Origin: JBPYCR01 sp051846935
Lineage (GTDB): Bacteria; Bacillota; Bacilli; Bacillales; Amphibacillaceae
Reading direction: 5' to 3'
DNA length: 64,000 nucleotides
Assembly (NCBI RefSeq): GCF_051846935.1
Contig: NZ_JBPYCS010000003.1
Coordinates: forward strand, 1 to 64,000
Position numbers and translations under genes: made by a program
The notes under the pieces: model-generated
Database searches by the model: none
What the model was told of the DNA's origin: nothing
What the model saw: the letters and a program-made list of their open reading frames with translations, nothing else
Shown here: positions 35,785 to 46,068 of the stretch, piece by piece
Position numbering within the stretch: position 1 is the first letter of the stretch
How the letters are laid out: every line of letters starts with the position of its first letter

Positions 35785-37073
35785 GGTGTTGTAATTTGAT
35801 CCATATGTTCAAAAAACTGTGGATAGGACACAGCGATTGATGATATGTCATCAAGAACAACTGCTTCTTTTGTTATTAAGGAGCTAATAGCACCCAGCAT
35901 AGCGATACGGTGATCGTTATAGGTTGAAACCTTCCCTCCGGATAATTCTGCCTTTCCATGAATAATCATCCCATCTTCCGTAGCTTCAATTGGTGCACCT
36001 AATGTTGTTAAAACATCTACTACGGCAGCAATCCGATCCGTTTCCTTTACACGTAGCTCCTTAGCATCTCTTATCGTTGTAGTACCCTCTGCTTGTGTTG
36101 CTAACAACGCAATTATTGGTATTTCATCAATAAGTCGTGGAATAATATCACCTTCAATATCAACCGCCTTCAATTTTGTATAAACAATTGAAATATCTCC
36201 TAACTGCTCGCCACCTATCGTTTTCTCATTACTAATCGTAATATGTGCTCCCATTTGTAGCAACAAATCAATAATGCCTGTTCTCGTTTTATTTAGTCCT
36301 ACACTTTTCAATACAAGCGAACTACCTGGAACAATTGCCGCTGCTACGATAAAGAAAGCAGCAGATGATATGTCGCCTGGTACTTGGACATCAGTCGCTT
36401 GAAGACTATTTTTATTCGAAATTTTTATTTCATTATGAGTAACTTGTATGTCTGCTCCAAATGCTTTTAGCATATTTTCTGTATGATTTCTCGTTAATGT
36501 TGGTTCAATAACTGTCGTTGTCCCTTCAGCAAAAAGTCCTGCTAAAAGGAGAGCTGACTTTACTTGAGCACTTTTTACTGGAAGGGTGTACGTTATACCT
36601 TTCGTAGCCCCACCGCGTATTGTTAGTGGAAGCATACTCCCGTTTGCTCGACCATCAATTTTTGCTCCCATACTTTTGAGCGGGACAACGACTCGATCCA
36701 TCGGTCGTACGGTTAAAAAAGGATCTCCATAAATAACAGATAGGAAAGGAAATCCGGATAATAGCCCAATCATAAGTCTGGCGGTTGTACCGGAGTTTCC
36801 AAAATATAAAGGTTCTGTCGGTTCCTTAAAGTTGGTTGCACCAGCCGAATTAATTGTTACACGTGTTCCTTGTCTGTCAATAGTCACTCCTAAAGCTTGA
36901 AACGAACTTATTGTATTTAAGCAATCTTCTCCTGCGAGAAAATTCTCAACTATTGTAGTACCTTTAGCTAACGAACCAAGCATTATAGCCCGATGAGAAA
37001 TGGACTTATCACCAGGTATAGTTAAAGTGCCTTTAAGTGGCTGTGTAACAGGAAATAATTTTTTTACACTCAC
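35781..37073 (-). CDS. aroA: 3-Phosphoshikimate 1-carboxyvinyltransferase (EPSP synthase)
   Basis: 430 residues (called aroE in B. subtilis). GDKSISHRAIMLGSLA, YFGNSGTTARLM, RPMDRVVVPLKSMGA and KETDRI are all conserved. It makes EPSP in the shikimate pathway. The start is GTG. It is the last gene of the run aroC-aroB-aroH-hisC-tyrA-aroA. Confidence 0.96.
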   Translation of the reverse strand: MSVKKLFPVTQPLKGTLTIPGDKSISHRAIMLGSLAKGTTIVENFLAGEDCLNTISSFQALGVTIDRQGTRVTINSAGATNFKEPTEPLYFGNSGTTARLMIGLLSGFPFLSVIYGDPFLTVRPMDRVVVPLKSMGAKIDGRANGSMLPLTIRGGATKGITYTLPVKSAQVKSALLLAGLFAEGTTTVIEPTLTRNHTENMLKAFGADIQVTHNEIKISNKNSLQATDVQVPGDISSAAFFIVAAAIVPGSSLVLKSVGLNKTRTGIIDLLLQMGAHITISNEKTIGGEQLGDISIVYTKLKAVDIEGDIIPRLIDEIPIIALLATQAEGTTTIRDAKELRVKETDRIAAVVDVLTTLGAPIEATEDGMIIHGKAELSGGKVSTYNDHRIAMLGAISSLITKEAVVLDDISSIAVSYPQFFEHMDQITTP

Positions 37074-37087
37074 GCAGCGTCACCATC

Positions 37088-38191
37088 CTAATTTTCAATC
37101 GATATTTCATACCCCTTCTGCTGAAGAAGTTGGCAGCTCATTAATTGTTCTTCTTTTGTAGAAACACTTAATCGAAGCGCTCCATTGACATCGTCTCTAA
37201 TTTCTAAAATACGGATATTCTTTATACTAATATCATTATCTGCTAGCAATTGTACAACCTTCGCAAGTGCCCCAGGCTGGTCTTTAATATCGACATACAC
37301 ATCGTAATAAGCAGGAAGTGCACCTCGTGCAGACGGTTTCAAGCCATCACGGAATGCTTTTGCTTGTTGCAAATAAGATATCATGTCTTCTTTTTTATTT
37401 CCATCTACTATGTGCTTTAACGTTTCCATTTCTTTAATCCATTCCTCGAGCAATACAGACATCTTATTCCCGTTGTGTAAGAAAATGTCTTGCCACAACG
37501 TAGGGTTGCTTGAAGCAATGCGAGTTATATCTCGAAACCCTCCTGCTGCCAGTTCTGGTAAAAAAGCATGGCGAGTTTCCCATTTTCTTGCTTGGTGAAC
37601 AAGTGAAGACGCAATTAAATGGGGGAAATGTGATACGACACTTGTCATTTCATCGTGTTCATCTGGTTGTAACGTAATGAAATGACTTTTTGTATCTTTT
37701 AATACGTTTTTTAATATATTTATCTTATCATTTGCGCAATTAGTTGTAGGCGTTAGCACATAAATGGCATTTTCAAATAAATGTTCTTTTGCCGCTCGAA
37801 CTCCGGCTTTATGTGACCCAGCCATCGGGTGACCACCAATAAAAGTGATTTTATCGTTCGTAAGCTTATTGGCTGCATCTAATATCGTACCTTTTACAGA
37901 GGATACATCAGATACGATAACTTCTTTACGAAAAGAAATCGCATCAAGCTTTTTTAATAGCTGGATCGTTTGAGAGATAGGTGCAGCTAAAAACACAATA
38001 TCTGCTTCTTTAACTGCTTCGGAAAAATTAGAGTATGACGTATCGATCATGTGATGTGCCTTCGCATAATCCAATGTCTCCTGACTGAGATCATAACCGA
38101 TTATATAATTTTCATTTGATTGCTTAATTGCTTTAGCGAGAGAGCCACCTATTAATCCAAGCCCAGCTACAACGATTTTACGTGCTTCCAT
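37088..38191 (-). CDS. tyrA: Prephenate dehydrogenase with ACT domain
   Basis: 367 residues. N-terminal Rossmann VAGLGLIGGSLAKAI, middle IGGHPMAGSHKAG, and a C-terminal ACT domain (about residues 295-365: VYVDIKDQPGALAKVV) for feedback by tyrosine. It converts prephenate to hydroxyphenylpyruvate. It follows hisC closely. Confidence 0.95.
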   Translation of the reverse strand: MEARKIVVAGLGLIGGSLAKAIKQSNENYIIGYDLSQETLDYAKAHHMIDTSYSNFSEAVKEADIVFLAAPISQTIQLLKKLDAISFRKEVIVSDVSSVKGTILDAANKLTNDKITFIGGHPMAGSHKAGVRAAKEHLFENAIYVLTPTTNCANDKINILKNVLKDTKSHFITLQPDEHDEMTSVVSHFPHLIASSLVHQARKWETRHAFLPELAAGGFRDITRIASSNPTLWQDIFLHNGNKMSVLLEEWIKEMETLKHIVDGNKKEDMISYLQQAKAFRDGLKPSARGALPAYYDVYVDIKDQPGALAKVVQLLADNDISIKNIRILEIRDDVNGALRLSVSTKEEQLMSCQLLQQKGYEISIEN

Positions 38192-38214
38192 AACGATACC
38201 TCTTTACTAATAAG

Positions 38215-39291
38215 TTAGAATTGTTTTAATACTTGTTTTAGTCTTTCCATATCTTGTGCCTTCCCAATCGTTATTCGAACGGTTTTGGGGTAGCCTAATA
38301 GATTACCAGAACGCACGATAAATCCATTTTCTAATAAATACTGTGTAAACAGATCGGCATCCTCTGGAGTGGATACGAGTAAAAAATTCGTATGTGACGG
38401 ATAAAAATGCCAATTGATTTCTTTCAAAAATTGTTCAAAAGATTCTTTCACACTCTTGTTTTCCGCTACCGTTCTTTCAATAAACAATGAATCATCTAAT
38501 GCAATTGCCGCAGCTTTTTGTGCAAATGCAGATGTGTTAAAAGGCCCTCTTACAATATTAATTTTCATAGCAATCTTTTCATTCGTTATACCATATCCAA
38601 TACGCAAGCCTGCTAACCCATAGGCTTTTGAAAATGTGCGTAAAACGATTAAATTATTGTAGTGGGAAATATTGTCGGCAACATCCATCTGCTCTTCCTC
38701 TTCAACAAATTCATAATACGCTTCATCAAGCACAACAAGTACATCCTCCGGACAACTGCTCATAAATGTATGAAAGTCTGCTCGGGAAATAAGCGTACCT
38801 GTTGGATTGTCTGGCGAGCAAAGCCAAACAACTTTAGTATGATTATTAACTGCTTTAGACATTTCCGATAAATCATGCTGACCATTTTTCGTTGGTACTT
38901 CAATTACTTCTGCACCTTCAATTCGCGCATTGTGCTTATATTGCGGAAATGTAGGGGCGGCCATAACTGTATTCGTTCCTTCATGTAAGTACGTCCGACA
39001 AATAATCTCAATTAATTCATCAGAGCCACCACCTAATACGATTTCCGCTTCATTTACCCGCCATTTAGCAGCTAACTTTGACCGCAATTCGGCTGCATGT
39101 CCATCCGGATATATTTCAAAGGGAAGTGCTATATTTGGCAATTCCGTTTTAAGCTTTTCAGAATAGCCATATGGATTTTCGTTAGAAGCAAGCTTTACGA
39201 TTCGATCTAAATTGAATTGTTTCTTTACTTCATCCATTTGCATCCCTTGTTTGTAGGGAGCCATCTCATTTAATACGGCTTTAGCCTTCAT
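38215..39291 (-). CDS. hisC: Histidinol-phosphate aminotransferase
   Basis: 358 residues. LASNENPYG, CSPDNPTGT and the PLP Lys in RTFSKAYGLAGLRIGY are present. In Bacillus this enzyme also transaminates prephenate-derived keto acids, which explains its place in the aromatic cluster. The start overlaps the end of aroH by 11 bases: no trp genes lie between, unlike B. subtilis. Confidence 0.95.
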   Translation of the reverse strand: MKAKAVLNEMAPYKQGMQMDEVKKQFNLDRIVKLASNENPYGYSEKLKTELPNIALPFEIYPDGHAAELRSKLAAKWRVNEAEIVLGGGSDELIEIICRTYLHEGTNTVMAAPTFPQYKHNARIEGAEVIEVPTKNGQHDLSEMSKAVNNHTKVVWLCSPDNPTGTLISRADFHTFMSSCPEDVLVVLDEAYYEFVEEEEQMDVADNISHYNNLIVLRTFSKAYGLAGLRIGYGITNEKIAMKINIVRGPFNTSAFAQKAAAIALDDSLFIERTVAENKSVKESFEQFLKEINWHFYPSHTNFLLVSTPEDADLFTQYLLENGFIVRSGNLLGYPKTVRITIGKAQDMERLKQVLKQF

Positions 39292-39670
39292 TCCCTTTGT
39301 CCCCTTCCATGTTCACTAAATCCGGCCGTAAACGTACAGCATTATTTTGAAAAATGTGCTGTATATCTGTTTGTTTTGCTTCTGTATTAATAACCATCAT
39401 CACACGTATACAATTTTCTAGGCTGCCTGGTACATCAATTTCTGTCATACACATAACCGGTACAAAGCTCCAACCAGGCATTTCTCTAACTGACTTAGCA
39501 GGAAATCCTGCGTTAAGGTCTTTCGTAACAGATATAAGTACATGGGAAATGGATTGTACATCAATATTGTTGGCAGAAATCATCGTTTCAACCAAATTTC
39601 TTGTGTTATCCATTATTTCATTTTCTTCGTTTTCGTTAACAGTTGTTGCACCCCGTATACCACGAATCAT
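39281..39670 (-). CDS. aroH: Chorismate mutase (monofunctional AroH type)
   Basis: 129 residues. IRGIRGATTV contains the active-site Arg, and CIRVMMVINT the second. FPAKSVRE is also conserved. It converts chorismate to prephenate. The start overlaps the aroB stop by four bases (ATGA), and its end overlaps hisC. Confidence 0.95.
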   Translation of the reverse strand: MIRGIRGATTVNENEENEIMDNTRNLVETMISANNIDVQSISHVLISVTKDLNAGFPAKSVREMPGWSFVPVMCMTEIDVPGSLENCIRVMMVINTEAKQTDIQHIFQNNAVRLRPDLVNMEGDKGNEG

Positions 39671-40740
39671 TTATTCACCAACTCTTTTAAAAATATGTCT
39701 AAATAAGTATGTAATTGTTCCTCTTGTATTTCTTCCACGATTGGTTTAGCAGCTTGCTTCAACAACACCATTTGTATACGATTATTCATTGTTTTTTTAT
39801 CCGATTTCATTCTATTAACCAATTGCTCTTTATTTAAGTTTGGTAAGTTTAATGGATAATTATTCCGTTCTAACCATTGATATAGCTTCTCATATGGAAG
39901 CTTTATATCGTATTTATATTCACTTACACGTAATGCAAATAAAAGACCGATTGCTACTGCTTCACCATGTGTCATCGTTCCATAGCCGAGCTCAGATTCT
40001 AATGCATGACCGAGCGTGTGGCCTAAATTTAAAAACATCCGTATGTTTGACTCTTTCTCGTCTGCTTCCACAATTTCAGCTTTTATTTTAATACCTTGAC
40101 AGAGGTGATTTACAAGCTGTTGACTGTTTAAGGAGTTCAAATTTTTTTCCATTAGTGTGTTAAAAAAGGTCGAATCAGCAAGTAATGCTTCTTTCACTAA
40201 TTCAGCATAGCCTGATCGTATTTCATGAGCGTTTAATGAGCGTAACGTATGAACATCATACACTACTGCCTGTGGCGCGTAAAAGCTTCCGATCATATTT
40301 TTACCTAACTCGTGATTTATTGCTACTTTTCCACCTACACTGCTGTCGTGCGCTAATATTGTTGTTGGTACTTGGATATAATCTATTCCACGCATGTATG
40401 TAGCAGCAGAAAAACCCGTCAAATCTCCGATTACTCCCCCTCCGAGAGCAATCATTAAAGATTTACGATCAAGTCGATTAGAAATTGCTTTTGTCTGTAG
40501 TTTATAAAAAAAATCGATACTTTTTGTTTGTTCACCAGAAGGAAAAATAATTTCTATTAACTTGTATCCAGCCAAAACGTTTCGTAAATCTTGTAAATAT
40601 AAGTTAGCTACCTTTTCATCCGTAACGATCATAATTGCAGAATAATCTTTTCTTAAATATGATTTAAGCTGGAAGCGAATATCTTCTCCAATATAAATCG
40701 GATATTGATGAGAAGAAGACGATACTACAATTTCGTTCAC
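39667..40740 (-). CDS. aroB: 3-Dehydroquinate synthase
   Basis: 357 residues. GGGVIGDLTGFSAATYMRGI binds NAD, and the zinc ligands lie in NLGHTLGHALE and THGEAVAIGL. It closes the first ring of the shikimate pathway. The start chosen is GTG at 40740, which shares one base with the aroC stop (TAGTG); a GTG three codons earlier lies in the ribosome binding site. Confidence 0.94.
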   Translation of the reverse strand: MNEIVVSSSSHQYPIYIGEDIRFQLKSYLRKDYSAIMIVTDEKVANLYLQDLRNVLAGYKLIEIIFPSGEQTKSIDFFYKLQTKAISNRLDRKSLMIALGGGVIGDLTGFSAATYMRGIDYIQVPTTILAHDSSVGGKVAINHELGKNMIGSFYAPQAVVYDVHTLRSLNAHEIRSGYAELVKEALLADSTFFNTLMEKNLNSLNSQQLVNHLCQGIKIKAEIVEADEKESNIRMFLNLGHTLGHALESELGYGTMTHGEAVAIGLLFALRVSEYKYDIKLPYEKLYQWLERNNYPLNLPNLNKEQLVNRMKSDKKTMNNRIQMVLLKQAAKPIVEEIQEEQLHTYLDIFLKELVNK

Positions 40741-41906
40741 TAAAAACACCTGATTTCTTCGCGATATTCATCCAATGCCTTCTTAAGCTGCGGAAATGAA
40801 TCACTCGTAAAATGCTCCGTAATAGCTTTAGCAAGTTCAAAGGCGACTACGTGCTCCATTACTACAGCAGCTGCAGGAACCGCACAAGAATCGGAACGTT
40901 CAATACTAGCATTAAACGGTTCTTTCGTATCAATATCAACGCTTTGCAACGGTTTATACAGTGTTGGTATCGGCTTCATTACACCTTTGATAACGATTGG
41001 CATTCCTGTAGTCATACCACCTTCAAAGCCACCTAAACGATTCGTTTTACGATAGTAGCCTCTTTCTTCATCCCAAGCAATTTCATCGTGCACTTCACTG
41101 CCGTTTTTTCTAGCAGCATCAAAGCCGATCCCGATCTCTGCGCCTTTAAACGCATTTATACTTACTACACTTCCAACAAGTTTACTATCTAACTTGCGAT
41201 CATAATGAACGTACGAACCAATTCCAGCAGGCATTCCTTCAACATAAACTTCTGCAATACCTCCGATCGAGTCGCCATCCTTTTTAGCCTGATCTATCGC
41301 ATCCATCATTTGCTGCTCAACCGTTTTATCTAGCGTACGTACAGGGGAAGCTTCAGATATTTCCTTACGCTCATCCATCGTCAATTCAACATTATCCTTC
41401 GCTTTAATGCCTGCAATTTCCTTCACATACCCAACAATTTCAATACCTAGGTGTTTTAACAACGTTTTCGCTACCGCTCCAGCAGCAACACGAGCAGTCG
41501 TTTCGCGCGCGGAAGAACGCTCTAATACATTGCGCATGTCTCTGTGGCCATACTTTAACGCACCATTTAAATCAGCATGTCCAGGTCGAGGTCTGGATAC
41601 AACTCTTCGGATTTTCGCATCATCTTCTATTGGCTCTTCTCCCATAATTTTCAACCAATGTTTAAAATCGTCGTTACGCACAACAAGCGAAATAGGTGAA
41701 CCTAACGTATAACCGTGTCGAACACCACTTACGATATCGACTAAATCTTTTTCAATTTGCATTCGTCTTCCGCGGCCATGTCCTTTCTGTCTTCGCAATA
41801 ATGATTCATCAATGTCTTCTTTTAATAACGGCATCCTTGCAGGTACACCTTCTATTATTGTTGTTAATTGCTTCCCATGGGATTCTCCTGAAGTTAAGTA
41901 ACGCAT
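40740..41906 (-). CDS. aroC: Chorismate synthase
   Basis: 388 residues (aroF in B. subtilis). RYLTSGESHGKQLT, RPGHADLNGALKYGHRDMRN and RSSARETTARVAAGA are the FMN/substrate signatures. It makes chorismate, the branch point for Phe, Tyr, Trp, folate and menaquinone. It heads the aromatic run. The ribosome binding site is ggaggcat. Confidence 0.96.
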   Translation of the reverse strand: MRYLTSGESHGKQLTTIIEGVPARMPLLKEDIDESLLRRQKGHGRGRRMQIEKDLVDIVSGVRHGYTLGSPISLVVRNDDFKHWLKIMGEEPIEDDAKIRRVVSRPRPGHADLNGALKYGHRDMRNVLERSSARETTARVAAGAVAKTLLKHLGIEIVGYVKEIAGIKAKDNVELTMDERKEISEASPVRTLDKTVEQQMMDAIDQAKKDGDSIGGIAEVYVEGMPAGIGSYVHYDRKLDSKLVGSVVSINAFKGAEIGIGFDAARKNGSEVHDEIAWDEERGYYRKTNRLGGFEGGMTTGMPIVIKGVMKPIPTLYKPLQSVDIDTKEPFNASIERSDSCAVPAAAVVMEHVVAFELAKAITEHFTSDSFPQLKKALDEYREEIRCF

Positions 41907-42148
41907 ATATATGCCTCCAATTCCTATATTAAGATCATGTTTGTATAATTATTAATTTATATGTACTTTGCTTATATCATAACAAATTTTACGCAAGTAG
42001 CTCCTTGCCGTGTATTAAAAATTTAACCGATTAATTTATTATGTATTAAATATTTTATCCTACCGATGAAATATGCTAGTCATAATCGTTTAGCATATGG
42101 ACAGTTAAAAAAAGAGAACTATTTCTATTTCCTATGTTATTTAATTTA

Positions 42149-42925
42149 TTAAACCTTTTTTTCGTAAAAAAACGTGTCTAATAATGAAAAACCATAATTA
42201 TGAGGACTAAAAATTTGCTCCGTGCTACCGACGAATAATACACCATTAGGCGAGAGCGCTTCGCTAAAATTCGTATATATTTTTTCTTTTGCTTCGTCCG
42301 TGAAATAAATTAATACATTCCGACAAACGATTAGATCAATGGATTTCGGGTACTTTTCAGTAAGTAGATCATGCCTCTTAAAATAAATATCCTTTTTTAG
42401 AGAAGGATCAATTTGATATAAATTATTTTCTTTCGTAAAGTACCGATTTTTTAACTGTCCCGGTAAATCTTTTAGTGCTCTTTCTGGATATATTCCCTGG
42501 TTCGCTTTATCCAGCGCCCCCTGGTCAATATCAGTTGCTAAAATAGTAACACTCAAATGTGGGAAATATTCCTTGAATAAGATTGCTAAAGTATAAGGTT
42601 CTTCTCCAGTAGAACAAGCTGCACTCCATATATTTAACTTATTTTTATTTTCAGATAAAACCGGAAGAACAGTTTGATGCAAGACGTCCCATCTTTTTGG
42701 GTTTCGATAAAACTCCGATACATTTATTGTTATACGATCAATAAATTCACTAAGCAATTGTTCATCATTATCAAGAGCTTTAAAATATTGATGGAATGTT
42801 TGGAAGCCTCGTTTGTCCCTTAAAGAAGTAAGTCGCCTCTTCATTTGGGCTTCCTTGTATAAATGGAGATCAATCCCAAGTTTGCCTTTTATTTTTGAAA
42901 CAAATTCTTGATAATTTCCAGCCAT
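42149..42925 (-). CDS. cheR: Chemotaxis receptor methyltransferase CheR
   Basis: 258 residues. An N-terminal helical domain (about 1-75) is followed by the SAM-dependent domain with WSAACSTGEEPYTLA and DLIVCRNVLIYF. It methylates glutamates of chemoreceptors. Its place between ndk and aroC is that of B. subtilis. Confidence 0.95.
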   Translation of the reverse strand: MAGNYQEFVSKIKGKLGIDLHLYKEAQMKRRLTSLRDKRGFQTFHQYFKALDNDEQLLSEFIDRITINVSEFYRNPKRWDVLHQTVLPVLSENKNKLNIWSAACSTGEEPYTLAILFKEYFPHLSVTILATDIDQGALDKANQGIYPERALKDLPGQLKNRYFTKENNLYQIDPSLKKDIYFKRHDLLTEKYPKSIDLIVCRNVLIYFTDEAKEKIYTNFSEALSPNGVLFVGSTEQIFSPHNYGFSLLDTFFYEKKV

Positions 42926-42975
42926 CTACACGCCTCTTTCCGCAGTTACGTTGATGAAAAAACAACCTACATAAT

Positions 42976-43002
42976 AAGCCCCCGTTGTGTTAACAGAGGC
43001 TT
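42976..43002 (-). terminator. Terminator-like hairpin between ndk and cheR
   Basis: AAGCCTCTGTT pairs with AACGGGGGCTT on the minus strand, followed by a weak T-rich tail. Confidence 0.6.
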
Positions 43003-43012
43003 GTAGGTGATC

Positions 43013-43459
43013 TTAGTAAATCCACTCATTATCTTGTTTTGAATAAGATAAGAGCTCCAAGTCATCGAAAAACAAAGCAACTTCTCGTTCAGCGCTTTCT
43101 TGTGAATCTGATCCGTGAATAATATTTTTACCGACTGTCATTCCAAAATCACCACGAATCGTACCTGGTGCGGCTTCCTGCGGATTAGTAGCTCCGATCA
43201 TGTCGCGAGCTGTCTTAATAACATTTTCACCTTCCCATACCATCGCAAAAACGGGACCAGAAGTAATAAAATCAACAAGTTCACCAAAAAATGGTCTTTC
43301 TTTATGTTCTCCGTAATGATTTTCTGCTAGTTCGTTAGAAATGATCATTAACTTTGAACCGACAAGCTTAAAGCCTTTATTTTCAAATCGTTTTACAATT
43401 TCTCCAATTAAATTCCTTTGTACACCGTCTGGTTTAACCATTAAAAAAGTTTTTTCCAC
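43013..43459 (-). CDS. ndk: Nucleoside diphosphate kinase
   Basis: 148 residues. The phosphorylated His is H115 in NIIHGSDS; MVKPDGVQRNLIG is the N-terminal signature. It equalises nucleoside triphosphates. The start is GTG behind gaggtg. It follows hepT. Confidence 0.97.
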   Translation of the reverse strand: MEKTFLMVKPDGVQRNLIGEIVKRFENKGFKLVGSKLMIISNELAENHYGEHKERPFFGELVDFITSGPVFAMVWEGENVIKTARDMIGATNPQEAAPGTIRGDFGMTVGKNIIHGSDSQESAEREVALFFDDLELLSYSKQDNEWIY

Positions 43460-43555
43460 GTTTACACCTCGTTATTTTTTCATATAGTTTTTCATTGCTC
43501 AAATCGTATACAACCGATAAAATTTTATCAAAAATTAAACTATTTTACAACTAAC

Positions 43556-44527
43556 TTAAGACCGTCGTTTCCCGATAATGCTCGCTATATCTTGTAAAGT
43601 TTGCTTTGCTTTGTGATCAGGAAGTCCTTCTAGCGATGCTAATGCCCTAGTTAAATACTTCTCACTTATATCATAGGAACGTTCTATTGCTTTTGTTTTT
43701 TTGAGTGATTCTAACAAAATTGATAGAGATTCCTCCGATATGTTATTTGCATCGTAAAAGGTTTCATGTAGTTGTTTTTTAAAGTATGGATCTCTAAGCG
43801 CAAATAAAACCGGCAACGTTACATTGCCTTGCAGCAAATCACTTCCAGTTGGCTTACCTAACTCTTTATTCGTTGCAGTAAAGTCCAAAATATCATCTAT
43901 GATTTGAAAAGACATTCCGATATTGTATCCATATTGATATAGCTTCTGTGCATCTTTTTCGGATACGCCTGTTGCAATTGCACCAATCTTACAGCTTGTG
44001 GCAATGAGTAAAGCTGTTTTTCGTTTAATTCTACGAAAGTAGTCTCTAATATGCTGATCCCAGTTGTACTTACCTTGAATTTGTTCTATTTCTCCCTCAA
44101 CAACTTCAACCAATGTTTGCGATAGTATTTGGTGTATCGCGGGATTTTCTATTGTCGTAATATTTTCTAACGCGCGTGCTAGTATATAATCTCCCGTATA
44201 CATGGCAACGCGGTTGCCATAATGATGCTTAATCGTAGGCTTTCCGCGTCTAAGTTCTGCATCGTCAACTACATCATCGTGTACCAGCGTGGCCATATGA
44301 ATCAACTCTAAAGAAAGTGCTACTTTTTTTATACGCTCGATATCAAAAGTGCCGAATTGACCAGATAATAACACAAAAACAGGTCGAATTCTTTTCCCCC
44401 CAGCCTGCAATAACTGAATCGATGCCTCGCGTAATACAGGGTGGTCTGCTTGAATTACTTGTCTCAACGCTCGTTCTATTTCTGCTAAGTCTTTTTTTAA
44501 ATAACTATATATTTTTGCTAGTTTCAT
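43556..44527 (-). CDS. hepT: Heptaprenyl diphosphate synthase component II
   Basis: 323 residues. Both Asp-rich motifs are present: DDVVDDAELRRGKPT and IDDILDFT. With HepS it builds the C35 side chain of menaquinone-7. The start is the ATG at 44527; a GTG three codons upstream overlaps the aggtg site. Confidence 0.95.
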   Translation of the reverse strand: MKLAKIYSYLKKDLAEIERALRQVIQADHPVLREASIQLLQAGGKRIRPVFVLLSGQFGTFDIERIKKVALSLELIHMATLVHDDVVDDAELRRGKPTIKHHYGNRVAMYTGDYILARALENITTIENPAIHQILSQTLVEVVEGEIEQIQGKYNWDQHIRDYFRRIKRKTALLIATSCKIGAIATGVSEKDAQKLYQYGYNIGMSFQIIDDILDFTATNKELGKPTGSDLLQGNVTLPVLFALRDPYFKKQLHETFYDANNISEESLSILLESLKKTKAIERSYDISEKYLTRALASLEGLPDHKAKQTLQDIASIIGKRRS

Positions 44528-44566
44528 GCATGTCACCTTTTATTCATAAGTTCGCATACTGGCTCA

Positions 44567-45271
44567 CTATTTTGTTGCCAAATGCATTGCTGCTACTCCA
44601 CCTGTATAACTCTTCACTTGAACATGCGAGAAGCCAGCTTGTACAAACATTTGTTTTAATTTGTTTTTGTCGGGAAAATCTTTTGCTGATTCATGCAACC
44701 AGGCATACTCTTGATAGCTTTTTGCAAAAATCTTTCCGAACAAAGGCATAATATAGCGAAAGTACAAAAAATATAATTGTCGATAGCCGATTAAGGTTGG
44801 TTGGGATGTCTCTAAACAAACAACAATTCCACCTGGCTTAACGACGCGATGCATTTCTTTTAATACTTTCATGTAATCTGGTACGTTACGTAAACCAAAT
44901 CCAATTGTAACGTAGTCAAATGAATGATCATCATACGGAAGATCCATAGCATTCCCATGAATAAAAGAAAGCTGTTCAAGTTGAAGCATATCATTTTTCT
45001 TTTTAGCAACGGTAAGCATGTTTTTACTGAAATCAAGTCCAACTACATGTCCAGATGGACCAACTGCATGAGCTAATGCAATGGACCAATCTCCCGTGCC
45101 ACAGCATAGATCAAGTGCCTTGGCCCCTTGTTCGACATTCATTCGCTTCATGACATCTTTTCTCCATGCTTTGTGCCGCTTAAAAGAAATAATTGAATTC
45201 ATCGTATCGTATTTGTCGGAAATCTTTTCAAACACATGATGTACACGTTCTTCTTTCTTTTTACTATTCAT
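44567..45271 (-). CDS. menG: Demethylmenaquinone methyltransferase
   Basis: 234 residues. SAM-binding ALDLCCGTGDWSIAL and GFGLRNVPDYMKVLKEMHRV are the UbiE/MenG signatures. It performs the last step of menaquinone synthesis. It overlaps the hepS stop by four bases (ATGA), in the order hepS-menG-hepT. Confidence 0.96.
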   Translation of the reverse strand: MNSKKKEERVHHVFEKISDKYDTMNSIISFKRHKAWRKDVMKRMNVEQGAKALDLCCGTGDWSIALAHAVGPSGHVVGLDFSKNMLTVAKKKNDMLQLEQLSFIHGNAMDLPYDDHSFDYVTIGFGLRNVPDYMKVLKEMHRVVKPGGIVVCLETSQPTLIGYRQLYFLYFRYIMPLFGKIFAKSYQEYAWLHESAKDFPDKNKLKQMFVQAGFSHVQVKSYTGGVAAMHLATK

Positions 45272-46068
45272 TGCTGCCCTTCTTCCACCAAAGTACTACA
45301 ATTGTGTCTCACTTGTTGTAATCGTTGTTGAACATGTGCTTTTAGCGGCTTTAAATGATTTGGAAATGTGTCTAGTATAGCTTCTGTTTTTTCTATGCTA
45401 TTATTTACAAACGAATCATAATCAGATGAAATCGAAGTTAAGTTGCTATTCATCGATTGGAACCAGTATTCAAAAAGGTTCGAATAACCGTATATTTCGA
45501 GCTTTTCTTTTTCTTTAATTAATTGATTCATTGTTAACCACGGTTCAATTAGGGGAATGATATTTTTCTCGCTGATTGTTTCTGCAATACGTGTAATTAA
45601 CAACGTTTCAATCTTTCCAATTAGCGCAACGAACTCAGCGAATGAACCATACTCATTGTAAAACAGTTTCATTTTATACTCATTTATTTCTTTAATAGCC
45701 GTTGCCAAAACTTGAATCATTTCCATATCCTCTATGCTTGCTAATAACGCATAGTATAAACCGCTATAATAGTCGCCTGCTAACACGTACAATTGTTTTT
45801 TCGTTCGTTCGTTTTGATGCTCCGTCTTATCGTTTGCAACAGGAACAAGTTCATGTGTATCTAATGCGATTTGCACTAACATAGTCGTTAAAATATATTG
45901 TTTCTTTTTGTATTTTGACAATTTTGATTGATTTAATAGTGTTGTTAATAAATATAGTTTTTCTTTATCAATCACTGGCTTTTCAATGTACTTCTCTATA
46001 AATGAATGTTTGATTTTATTTTCAATTAAAGCTAGCATTTCCTCGGTATCGATCGTAGAACTGGACAA
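45268..46068 (-). CDS. hepS: Heptaprenyl diphosphate synthase component I
   Basis: About 266 residues, mostly helical. YILTTMLVQIALDTHE, LAGDYYSGLYYALLA and LATAIKEINEYKM are typical of HepS. It is the non-catalytic partner of HepT. The start is probably TTG at 46068 with AGGTGG five bases upstream; the longer frame to 46134 has no ribosome binding site. Confidence 0.88.
   Translation of the reverse strand: MSSSTIDTEEMLALIENKIKHSFIEKYIEKPVIDKEKLYLLTTLLNQSKLSKYKKKQYILTTMLVQIALDTHELVPVANDKTEHQNERTKKQLYVLAGDYYSGLYYALLASIEDMEMIQVLATAIKEINEYKMKLFYNEYGSFAEFVALIGKIETLLITRIAETISEKNIIPLIEPWLTMNQLIKEKEKLEIYGYSNLFEYWFQSMNSNLTSISSDYDSFVNNSIEKTEAILDTFPNHLKPLKAHVQQRLQQVRHNCSTLVEEGQQ

Noticed and set aside
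41907..42148. Riboswitch, T-box or TRAP site before aroC
   Set aside because: No T-box sequence, GAG/TAG repeat cluster or strong attenuator was seen in this gap.
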